Shown piece after piece: positions 1-6,471 of a stretch of 9,834 bases of DNA. Positions within the stretch are counted from its first letter, which is position 1. The number at the start of each line of letters is the position of its first letter. A program made the position numbers and the translations under genes. The DNA is from Cytophagales bacterium. Its GTDB lineage: Bacteria; Bacteroidota; Bacteroidia; Cytophagales; MED-G16. Location: the NCBI GenBank assembly GCA_029940715.1, contig JAPYTU010000052.1:1-9834 (forward strand). Reading direction: 5' to 3'. A model generated the notes under the pieces. The model was not told where the DNA came from. It searched no databases and was given only the letters and a program-made list of their open reading frames with translations.

Positions 1-1500
1 AAATTCTGGCCATACCTCTAGTTGTCTAAACTGCTTAGTTTTCTCATCATATCTAGTAACAATTCCTCCAAGGGGTCCATATCCTGATGCGCTAGACCAT
101 ACAATATCTGGATTTTTAGGGTCTGCAGTTGCAAAACCACTCTCACCACCTCCAACTGCTCTCCACATACCTGACTGTATCATTCCAGGACCAAACCAGT
201 TTCCTGTCCTACTCCTACTTGGTCCCTTCATCGATGGTCCATCTTGCCTATTAGTCAAAACATTATAAGGTACATTATTATCAGTAGTAACATGATAGAG
301 TTGAGCTATAGGTAAAAACGTCCTTAACCACGATTTTCCTCTATTTTGAGAAATAGAAATTCCTCCATCACCAGCCACTGCCATCCTATCTCCATTATTA
401 GGATCTATCCACATTTCATGATGATCCCAGTTAGGGGAAGACAATTGTGAACGATTTTCCAAAGAGACGCCGCCATCAATACTAGAAAAAAAACTGTAAC
501 TAATAAAATAAACTTCATTAGCGTTATCTGGTGAAGCTGTAGTTCTAGTGTAGTAAGCTTGTCTAGCACCTAATTCTCTATTAGAATTTATAAGCTTAAA
601 AGTTTTACCGTTATCTTCAGATCTCCACAATTCTCCAGACTCTGTCTCTTTACCATTATAAGGAATACCATCTCCTGTTTCAATGAGAGCATATAATCTA
701 TCAGGTGAAGCTGGAGTCATAGCCAGCGCTATTTTACCAACATCTTTTTTAGGTAATCCATTGTCTTTAAGTCTATTCCATGATAATCCTCCATCAATAG
801 ACTTAAAAACACCGCTTCCGGGACCTCCACTTACCCTTATCCATGTTTTAAGTTTTAATTGCCAGGCACCTGCAAATAAAATCCTTGAATTATTAGGATC
901 CATAACAATATCAGATATTCCAGTATTATCATCTATATATAAAGTGTGTTTCCATGTAACACCCCCATTATCACTCATATACACACCTCTTTCTTTTTGC
1001 GGAGAATAAGCATGACCTAAAGCACCTACATATACAAGATTAGGATTGTCTGGATGAACAACAATTCTACTAATTCTTCCTGAATTTTTTAAACCTAAAT
1101 GTTCCCATGTTTCACCACCATCTTCAGACTTATATACACCATTACCAATTGACACATTAGATCGTATTGAACTCTCACCCGTTCCTACATAAATAGTCAT
1201 CGGATCAGATGGTGCAACTGCTATTGCTCCTATAGAATGAACTTCCTGACCATCAAATATAGGTTTCCAGTTCAATCCCCCATCAACAGTTTTCCACACA
1301 CCACCAGAAGCTGCCCCTACATAATATATTAAAGGTTCATTAGAAACTCCTGCAACTGAGGTTAGTCTATTACCTATTGGGCCAATATGTCTAAACTGCA
1401 TATCCTTGATCATATCATTATCTATTTTCTGTGCTATAGAAAACAATGGAATAAATAGAGATATTAAAAAACAGCAATAAATTTTAATCAAATTCTTCAT
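1..1500 (-). CDS. Secreted VPS10/BNR (Asp-box) beta-propeller protein, 3' end cut off by the window
   Basis: The frame is open from the ATG at 1500 to the window edge: 500 residues with no in-frame stop when read codon by codon. It starts with a signal peptide (Lys residues, a hydrophobic stretch, then FSIAQ around residues 20-24). RHIGP follows, and then repeated Asp-box motifs of the S-x-D-x-G-x-x-W type: TVDGGLNW, SEDGGETW, SDNGGVTW, SIDGGLSW, SEDNGKTF and SQNRGKSW, plus a degraded SIDGGVSL. Such repeats form propeller blades in sortilin/VPS10 and sialidase-like proteins, usually annotated 'glycosyl hydrolase' in Bacteroidota, although Asp boxes are structural and do not prove catalysis. 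It aligns by eye with the N-terminal half of the 1007-residue protein at 2134-5157 (same RHIGP start, YVGTGE and GVYKS/GLYKS blocks), at roughly half identity. It differs in the later region (GGGESGFATADP, TRYDEKTKQF), which suggests another subfamily. Full length is probably about 1000 residues. The product is exported; its substrate is unknown. Confidence 0.88.
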   Translation of the reverse strand, partial: MKNLIKIYCCFLISLFIPLFSIAQKIDNDMIKDMQFRHIGPIGNRLTSVAGVSNEPLIYYVGAASGGVWKTVDGGLNWKPIFDGQEVHSIGAIAVAPSDPMTIYVGTGESSIRSNVSIGNGVYKSEDGGETWEHLGLKNSGRISRIVVHPDNPNLVYVGALGHAYSPQKERGVYMSDNGGVTWKHTLYIDDNTGISDIVMDPNNSRILFAGAWQLKLKTWIRVSGGPGSGVFKSIDGGLSWNRLKDNGLPKKDVGKIALAMTPASPDRLYALIETGDGIPYNGKETESGELWRSEDNGKTFKLINSNRELGARQAYYTRTTASPDNANEVYFISYSFFSSIDGGVSLENRSQLSSPNWDHHEMWIDPNNGDRMAVAGDGGISISQNRGKSWLRTFLPIAQLYHVTTDNNVPYNVLTNRQDGPSMKGPSRSRTGNWFGPGMIQSGMWRAVGGGESGFATADPKNPDIVWSSASGYGPLGGIVTRYDEKTKQFRQLEVWPEF

Positions 1501-1501
1501 A

Positions 1502-1532
1502 GGTTATTTGGTTTTGGGTTATTAGGTTTATT
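1502..1532 (-). repeat. Degenerate 7-8 bp tandem repeat directly upstream of the propeller start codon
   Basis: On the plus strand the units GGTTATTT, GGTTTTG, GGTTATTA and GGTTTATT follow one another, so GGTT falls at 1502, 1510, 1517 and 1525. On the coding strand this is four AACC cores spaced 8, 7 and 8 nt, the last ending 2 nt before the ATG at 1500. It lies in the position of a leader or translation-initiation region. Function is unknown; it could be a protein or RNA binding site, or chance in a biased sequence. Confidence 0.4.
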
Positions 1533-1580
1533 ATTTATAATAAATATTATTACATAAATATATATTTTATTTTACTAATA

Positions 1581-1600
1581 ACTTAGTTAGAAAACTAAGT
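1581..1600. repeat. Perfect 8-bp inverted repeat with a 4-nt loop
   Basis: ACTTAGTT (1581-1588) and AACTAAGT (1593-1600) are exact reverse complements around the loop AGAA. On the minus-strand transcript the hairpin is followed by mixed A/U sequence rather than a U run, so it is a poor terminator. It lies 80 nt upstream of the propeller ATG and could be an operator or a leader hairpin. Confidence 0.45.
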
Positions 1601-1646
1601 GAGGATATAACTAAGATTCCTACTAAGAGATAAATATAAATAATAC

Positions 1647-1668
1647 CTTCACTTACAATGTAAGGAAG
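1647..1668 (-). terminator. Terminator-like hairpin after the 125-residue membrane protein gene
   Basis: CTTC (1647-1650) and CTTAC (1652-1656) pair with GTAAG (1660-1664) and GAAG (1665-1668), giving a 9-bp stem with one bulged A and a 3-nt loop. It begins 7 nt beyond the TAA at 1676-1678. On the minus strand it is followed by GTATTATTTATATTTATC, which is U-rich but interrupted. It may be a weak intrinsic terminator or a 3'-end stabilising stem. Confidence 0.4.
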
Positions 1669-1675
1669 TCTTCTT

Positions 1676-2053
1676 CTAATGCTCTGAATGTATTTCTTTT
1701 CTAACTTCTACCCTAATTTCTTTCTTACCATCCTTTAAAGTACTATCAATTTTAATGGTCATATTTGGATCACCTTCTGCTTCTTTAATCATCTTGTCAA
1801 TATCCATTTCACTATCTATGTTAATATCTATTGTACCATTTCCATTCTTAAACTTCTTGATAAAGACATGTTCATTTTTTCCATCACCCTTTAAAACATT
1901 TCCCATATGATCCATTCCCTTAATATTATCACCTATAAAAAATCCACCCATAGATTTATGTCCTTTAAAGCTATTTCCTACTAGATATCCTAGTATGAAA
2001 AATATAGTTGAGAAAAGAAATATTGATTTCCAGTTTTTATTTATTGATTCCAT
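1676..2053 (-). CDS. Small single-pass membrane protein, unknown function (paralogue of the gene at 6027-6443)
   Basis: The protein has 125 residues and I do not recognise a named family. A short hydrophilic N-terminus (MESINKNWK) leads into one transmembrane segment at about residues 10-28 (IFLFSTIFFILGYLVG). A polar tail follows with GMDHMGN near 46-51, an acidic stretch, and EAEGDPNM at 91-98 before a basic end (GKKEIRVEVRK). No cleavage site is evident after the hydrophobic segment, so a membrane-anchored protein with a soluble tail is most likely; the orientation is not settled. It matches the 138-residue protein at 6027-6443 over its whole length at about three quarters identity, lacks a 7-residue insertion (TSSSTAF) present there, and is shorter at the C-terminus. 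It sits between two propeller genes, 80 nt after one and 175 nt before the other. The copied leader (2061-2081) shows that the duplication included upstream DNA. Confidence 0.85.
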   Translation of the reverse strand: MESINKNWKSIFLFSTIFFILGYLVGNSFKGHKSMGGFFIGDNIKGMDHMGNVLKGDGKNEHVFIKKFKNGNGTIDINIDSEMDIDKMIKEAEGDPNMTIKIDSTLKDGKKEIRVEVRKEIHSEH

Positions 2054-2060
2054 ATTACAA

Positions 2061-2081
2061 TTATTTAGTTAAACTTAATTT
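2061..2081. repeat. 21-bp leader repeat, copy 1
   Basis: These 21 bases are identical to 6451-6471 and lie 7 nt upstream of the ATG of the 125-residue membrane protein. Beyond 2081 the two copies diverge at once. In the other copy this boundary coincides with the stop codon of the PspC/GIN gene. There is no Shine-Dalgarno in it. It is either a conserved leader element or the remaining edge of the duplicated segment. Confidence 0.75.
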
Positions 2082-2133
2082 TATCATTATATATAATAAT
2101 TACATAATTTTTTTTGCAAATTTTTGTTAAAAA
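2082..2133. other. AT-only spacer after the 1007-residue propeller gene
   Basis: This spacer is almost entirely A and T and includes a perfect 12-bp palindrome, ATTATATATAAT (2086-2097). No GC-rich stem is present, so there is no convincing intrinsic terminator between the propeller gene and the small membrane gene. Nothing identifiable as a promoter was found. Confidence 0.35.
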
Positions 2134-5100
2134 TTAACCACTTATAAAATCTTCATAAGACTTTAAATTTAGATCTTCAACTTTCACTTTTTTCTTTAAT
2201 TTATCGAAAGTCTTAAAAGCTGTTTTAAACATATCTTTAACTAAATATAAATTTTCAAGTTCCGTATGAGAAGGTCTGTCATAACCCGATGCAATTTTAC
2301 TATATAAATCAGCCATTTTTTCTCTGAGTTGTCGTTTAGCAGCCCCTACATAATTATCTCCAGTTGTAATTACAAGTGTTTCTTTTAACTCATTTAATTT
2401 AGACTTTGTTTTGCTATCAGTATTTTCATCTAATAAAATAACATCTAATTGGTAAACTAAATAAGCTAGTTCTTGAGTCATATTATATAATTTCATTATT
2501 GTTTGATGCTGTAAATTTCTATCCTCAGAGCTTAAACCAGAAGCATCATCATAAATTACATTAAATTCATTTTCAAAAACATCTTTCCCTTTTTTAATAA
2601 CTGCTTTATACCTCCCAGCAGCTACTCTAGGAGAAGTAAAGCCTCCAAAACTAAATGTTTTTCCCTTTGCAATTTTTGGTTGTTTAATAGTGTAATTCCA
2701 CTTTACAATGTTTATTCCCTTCGATTTACCTGCCCCTAATTTTGAAATAACATTACCATCTAAGTCTTGAATTTCAAATGTCATTTTTCCAAAAATATGC
2801 CTTTTACTAAGAAAATATTTAATATCACAAGCAGTTGATGGATTTTCCCCAACAAATTGTGTTTCAAGACCAAAAAAACCAGAAAAACCACTTTGATCTT
2901 TCATTTTATATTCATCAGATTTAAAAAAGTGTAATTTTTTTGATAAAACATTAGAATTAATTTCTCTAAGAGGAGAAATATCATCAATTATAATTACTCC
3001 CCTTCCATGAGTTCCCATAACTAAATCATTTGTCTGTTTTTGAAGTTCTATAAAGTGTACAGCGACAGATGGCATATTATTTATGAATTTAGACCAAGAT
3101 TTTCCACCATTAACAGTAACGTAAAGACCAAGTTCAGAACCTAAAAAAAGCAAATCAGGATCTACGTAATCTTCCTGAATGTTTCTAACAAATCCATTTA
3201 CATCACTATTTGGAATAATATTTGTCCATGTTTTCCCTAGATCAGTTGTTTTGTATGCATAAGCTTTCATGTCACCTGATGTGTGTCCATCAAAAACCAC
3301 ATAAGCTGTGTTAGGATCATGAGAGCTAGCTTCGATATGATAAACCCACGTATTTGTTGGTACACCACTTATATTTGAAATTATATTAGTCCAAGATTTA
3401 CCCCCATTATTTGTTACCTGAACATTTCCATCATCTGTTCCAACCCAAATTATATTTTCATCAATAGACGATTCTGCAATAGTAAAAATAGTAGTATGAT
3501 TTTCTGCTCCTGAGTTGTCAACTGACAATCCTCCAGAATCTTCTTGTTTTTGTTTTTTAGGATCATTTGTAGTTAAATCTGGTGAAATAATTTCCCAAGT
3601 ATCGCCCATATCTTCTGATTTGTGTAAAAATTGACTGCCAATATAAATTCTATTGGATTGATTATTAGTCACAGTTATCGGAGTATTCCAATTGAATCTA
3701 AAATCTGGTAATCCACTTTCTTGAAGTGGTTGTATTGTCTTAACTAATTTATTATCTACATCATATCTCCAAACACTTTCTGCACCTTGCATTTCTGAAT
3801 AAATAATATTTCTAGTGGGATGCCTTAATACTCTAAAACCATCTCCTTGACCTACTGTGTTCCAATGTTTTGCTTTTATTCCACCTGGTGCTGCAGATGG
3901 TCCATACCATGACCCATTATCTTGCAATCCACCATAAACATTATATGGGGTTTCGTTGTCTACACTTATATGATAAAATTGTGATAATGGAAGATTTTCT
4001 ACAATTTCCATTGTATTTCCGCCATTCCAAGATCTGTAAACTCCTCCATCAGTACCAGTGTAAATTATATCTGAATTATTTATGTCAAATATTATATCAT
4101 GTATGTCACTGTGCATGTTCCCTAAATCCTTAAAAGTTTCACCCCCATCTCTTGAAATAGAGCCATTTAATCCTCCTTTTACAATAACATTTTCATCTTT
4201 TGGATCGACAGATATTCTTGAAAAATAAAATGGTCTAACCGTTATTCCAAAGTCATTATTCATTTGTTTCCAGGTATCTCCACCATCAATGCTTTTATAT
4301 AATCCCTTTTGCTCATCTTTTTCTGCCTCAATAACGGTATATAATACTTCGGGATTAGAATTAGCAACAGCTATAGCTAGCCTACCTAGCTTACCTTCTG
4401 GAAATCCATTGTGGATTTTTTTCCAATTTTTACCTCCATCTTCTGATTTATATAGTGCGCTATTTTCTCCACCAGAATTAAAAGACCATCCAGTTCTTCT
4501 AAATTCCCACATAGACGCATAAATAATATTAGGATTCTTTGGATCAATTACAAGATCAGCACATCCAGTTGATTCATTAACATATAATATTTTATTCCAA
4601 GAAATTCCACCATCATCAGATTTATATACTCCTCTTTCTTTACTATCAGACCATAATGCTCCTAAAACTCCAACGATTATTTCATCAGAATTTTTAGGAT
4701 TTACTATAATATTTGCAATTCTTTCTGAATTTTCAAAGCCAATTTTATTCCATGAATTTCCTCCATCTATAGATTTATACAAACCATCTCCTACAGTTAC
4801 GCTATTTCTTGGCCAAGTTTCACCAGTTCCAACATATACTGTATTATCTGGATCATTAGGATCAACTTCTATTGCTCCAATAGATTGACAATATTTATCA
4901 AATATTGGATTAAAAGTTGTACCTGCATCATTTGATTTCCATACACCTCCTCCAGCAGCACCAGCATAAATTATTTTTGAATTTGATGGGTGAATCTCCA
5001 GATCATTTATCCTGCCACTCATTACTGCAGGGCCAATATGTCTTGCTCTTAAATCACCAAAATAATTTTCTAATTTGATGTTTTGACTTGATTGCGCTTT

Positions 5101-5157
5101 TACATTAATTTGAAAGCACAAAAATGATGATATAATTAGTAAAATTAATTTATTCAT
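2134..5157 (-). CDS. Secreted VPS10/BNR (Asp-box) multi-blade beta-propeller protein
   Basis: The protein has 1007 residues, complete, from the ATG at 5155-5157 to the TAA at 2134-2136. It has a signal peptide (residues 1 to about 21, ending NVKAQ), RHIGP at 39-43, and about ten Asp boxes across roughly 75-730: SNDAGTTF, SIDGGNSW, SDDGGISW, SEDGGKNW, SIDGGDTW, SRDGGETF, SEDMGDTW, TNNGGKSW, TTDLGKTW and TVNGGKSW. This is typical of ten-bladed VPS10/sortilin-like propellers, often labelled 'glycosyl hydrolase' in Bacteroidota. A beta-rich module at about 775-865 (DIKYFLSKR ... GRYKAVI) resembles the FlgD/Ig-like domain common in this family, followed by a helical tail at about 870-1000. No type IX sorting signal is evident, and no catalytic residues can be assigned. 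It lies 25 nt after the LolA-like gene, which suggests co-expression. The partial protein at 1-1500 is a distant paralogue. The role is likely envelope or extracellular binding or degradation; the substrate is unknown. Confidence 0.93.
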   Translation of the reverse strand: MNKLILLIISSFLCFQINVKAQSSQNIKLENYFGDLRARHIGPAVMSGRINDLEIHPSNSKIIYAGAAGGGVWKSNDAGTTFNPIFDKYCQSIGAIEVDPNDPDNTVYVGTGETWPRNSVTVGDGLYKSIDGGNSWNKIGFENSERIANIIVNPKNSDEIIVGVLGALWSDSKERGVYKSDDGGISWNKILYVNESTGCADLVIDPKNPNIIYASMWEFRRTGWSFNSGGENSALYKSEDGGKNWKKIHNGFPEGKLGRLAIAVANSNPEVLYTVIEAEKDEQKGLYKSIDGGDTWKQMNNDFGITVRPFYFSRISVDPKDENVIVKGGLNGSISRDGGETFKDLGNMHSDIHDIIFDINNSDIIYTGTDGGVYRSWNGGNTMEIVENLPLSQFYHISVDNETPYNVYGGLQDNGSWYGPSAAPGGIKAKHWNTVGQGDGFRVLRHPTRNIIYSEMQGAESVWRYDVDNKLVKTIQPLQESGLPDFRFNWNTPITVTNNQSNRIYIGSQFLHKSEDMGDTWEIISPDLTTNDPKKQKQEDSGGLSVDNSGAENHTTIFTIAESSIDENIIWVGTDDGNVQVTNNGGKSWTNIISNISGVPTNTWVYHIEASSHDPNTAYVVFDGHTSGDMKAYAYKTTDLGKTWTNIIPNSDVNGFVRNIQEDYVDPDLLFLGSELGLYVTVNGGKSWSKFINNMPSVAVHFIELQKQTNDLVMGTHGRGVIIIDDISPLREINSNVLSKKLHFFKSDEYKMKDQSGFSGFFGLETQFVGENPSTACDIKYFLSKRHIFGKMTFEIQDLDGNVISKLGAGKSKGINIVKWNYTIKQPKIAKGKTFSFGGFTSPRVAAGRYKAVIKKGKDVFENEFNVIYDDASGLSSEDRNLQHQTIMKLYNMTQELAYLVYQLDVILLDENTDSKTKSKLNELKETLVITTGDNYVGAAKRQLREKMADLYSKIASGYDRPSHTELENLYLVKDMFKTAFKTFDKLKKKVKVEDLNLKSYEDFISG

Positions 5158-5182
5158 AATTGTATATTATTTTAAAAAAAGA

Positions 5183-6013
5183 TTAGTTTTCGTTTTGATT
5201 TTCCTCAGGAAAAGAGAACTCGCTATCATCTATTACTGGATTAATTTCAATATTATCAAATGATATTTGTTGTCCAGGTTGCCCTTTGACTCCCTGAATC
5301 ATAGAAAATGGAAAATATATTCCACCAACTTCATCATAATCACTAAATTTTATTTCTGAAACCATCCCTTTACCTGGACCAATTACTATTTCTTGGTGAA
5401 CTTGTAAAGGAACAAAATTTTCGCTATCAAAAAAATAATATGCAATATTCTGTACTTCTTTACCTTCAATTATATTCGGCTTCTTTATTAACTTAACTTT
5501 ATAGGTTTCTACACCATCAACAGATTCATTACCCATTAATTCAACCTTATAGCCTTTTTCTTTATAATTTAAAAATGGAGATGGAAAATCTCCAATTTCA
5601 TTTTTTACCATGTCAGTAGCTTCTTTATCTTTTTTTTCAGCTTTTTGTGACATAAAATTAACACTCCATAATACTTCACCATCAAAAACTCCTTGTTTTA
5701 TTTCTTTACCTTGGAAATTTATTTTGGTCATCATCTTTCCACCTAATAGTTGAGTTATTTCTATAGGAATTTCCATCCCTTGTTGATTAATTTTCGCGCT
5801 CATTTTAAATCCTTCAATTTTTTCCCAATTTTCTAAGCCACCTGTATTCTCAAAATAGTTATTAATAATTTCATCAACAGATTGAACTTGAGTTATTGCT
5901 CTCTCTTTAGATACAAAAACTTTATTAGTCTCTACTTCATTTATAGTCTTTGGATTAGAAAATCCCTTTATAAATGAAAAACTTATGGTAAGTATTAGTA
6001 AATATATTTTCAT
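5183..6013 (-). CDS. LolA-like periplasmic protein ('outer membrane lipoprotein-sorting protein' type)
   Basis: The protein has 276 residues. An N-terminal signal peptide (about 1-18, MKIYLLILTISFSF) is followed by a linker and, from about residue 45, a beta-rich domain. Motifs match the Bacteroidota family annotated as outer membrane lipoprotein-sorting protein: IINNYFENTGG (49-59), FDGEVLW (110-116), FPSPFLNYKEKGY (143-155), a YYFFDSENFVPL strand pair (192-203), and DYDEVGGIYFPF (225-236) near the end. The LolA/LolB/RseB fold binds acyl chains, but members of this branch are not the housekeeping LolA and their ligand is not known. The gene lies 13 nt after the 138-residue membrane protein and 25 nt before the 1007-residue propeller gene, so the three are probably one transcript. 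The family name rests on remembered motifs, so the fold is a confident inference and the function is not. Confidence 0.82.
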   Translation of the reverse strand: MKIYLLILTISFSFIKGFSNPKTINEVETNKVFVSKERAITQVQSVDEIINNYFENTGGLENWEKIEGFKMSAKINQQGMEIPIEITQLLGGKMMTKINFQGKEIKQGVFDGEVLWSVNFMSQKAEKKDKEATDMVKNEIGDFPSPFLNYKEKGYKVELMGNESVDGVETYKVKLIKKPNIIEGKEVQNIAYYFFDSENFVPLQVHQEIVIGPGKGMVSEIKFSDYDEVGGIYFPFSMIQGVKGQPGQQISFDNIEINPVIDDSEFSFPEENQNEN

Positions 6014-6026
6014 ATTATTATAATTT

Positions 6027-6443
6027 TTAATTTTTTAGTTTATTGTGTTCTTCATGAAGTAATCCTTTTCTTACTTTAACTTTTATCATCTTTTTACCAT
6101 TAGAAAAACTGCTATCAATTGTAATAGCCATATTTGGATCTCCTTCAGCTTCTTTAATAATCTTGTCAATATCCATTTCACTATCAAACGCAGTGGAACT
6201 GCTGGTGATATCAATGTCTATTGTACCATCCTCACCTTTAAACTCTTTTATGATAAAGTGTTCATTTTTTCCATCACCCTTTAAAATATTTCCCATATGA
6301 TCCATTCCCTTAATATCATCACTTAAAAAAACACCACCCATAGGTTTATGTCCTTTAAAACTATTTCCTACTAGATATCCTAGCACAAAAAAAATAGTTG
6401 AGAAAAGAAATATTGATTTCCAGTTATTATTTTTTGAATCCAT
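6027..6443 (-). CDS. Small single-pass membrane protein, unknown function (paralogue of the gene at 1676-2053)
   Basis: The protein has 138 residues and no family that I recognise. It has one transmembrane segment at about 10-28 (IFLFSTIFFVLGYLVG), then a hydrophilic tail with GMDHMGN (46-52), an acidic stretch around 68-100, EAEGDPNM (98-105) and a basic, Lys-rich C-terminus. Compared with the 125-residue paralogue it carries a 7-residue insertion (TSSSTAF, 80-86) and a longer end (HEEHNKLKN). The first 60 residues are the most conserved, including the transmembrane segment and KGHK, so the membrane anchor may be the functional part. It starts 26 nt after the PspC/GIN stop and ends 13 nt before the LolA-like gene, which places it inside the operon. 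It may act with the PspC protein or the exported proteins downstream, but this is inferred from position only. Confidence 0.87.
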   Translation of the reverse strand: MDSKNNNWKSIFLFSTIFFVLGYLVGNSFKGHKPMGGVFLSDDIKGMDHMGNILKGDGKNEHFIIKEFKGEDGTIDIDITSSSTAFDSEMDIDKIIKEAEGDPNMAITIDSSFSNGKKMIKVKVRKGLLHEEHNKLKN

Positions 6444-6450
6444 ATAATTA

Positions 6451-6471
6451 TTATTTAGTTAAACTTAATTT
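6451..6471. repeat. 21-bp leader repeat, copy 2
   Basis: Identical to 2061-2081 and placed 7 nt upstream of the ATG of the 138-residue membrane protein. Its far edge runs into the TAA of the PspC/GIN gene (6470-6472), where similarity to the other copy stops. Confidence 0.75.

Larger units (their letters stand above)
1501..1675. other. 175-nt intergenic gap with two hairpins and a short repeat, possible control region
   Basis: This is the longest gene-free stretch in the window; it lies between the stop of the 125-residue membrane protein and the ATG of the left-hand propeller gene. It holds a terminator-like hairpin close behind the upstream stop, a perfect 8-bp stem further down, and a degenerate GGTT octamer repeat directly before the ATG, each listed separately. 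I found no convincing Bacteroidota promoter (TAnnTTTG with an upstream TTG) on the minus strand, only AT-rich sequence. No ORF here looks like a gene. Confidence 0.6.

Noticed and set aside
683..1009. Plus-strand ORF of 108 codons, and other plus-strand ORFs such as 3870-4133, 6765-7031 and 8274-8531
   Set aside because: They lie antisense inside well-supported minus-strand genes, have no recognisable domains or start context, and two of them (8274-8531 and 9122-9421) exist twice only because of the duplication.
2086..2097. 12-bp palindrome ATTATATATAAT as an operator or terminator
   Set aside because: It is composed only of A and T in an AT-only spacer, so chance is a sufficient explanation; there is no GC stem or U tract.
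2134..5157. Assigning sialidase or another specific glycosidase activity from the Asp boxes
   Set aside because: Asp boxes are structural turns found in many non-enzymatic propellers, and no sialidase arginine triad or FRIP motif is visible.
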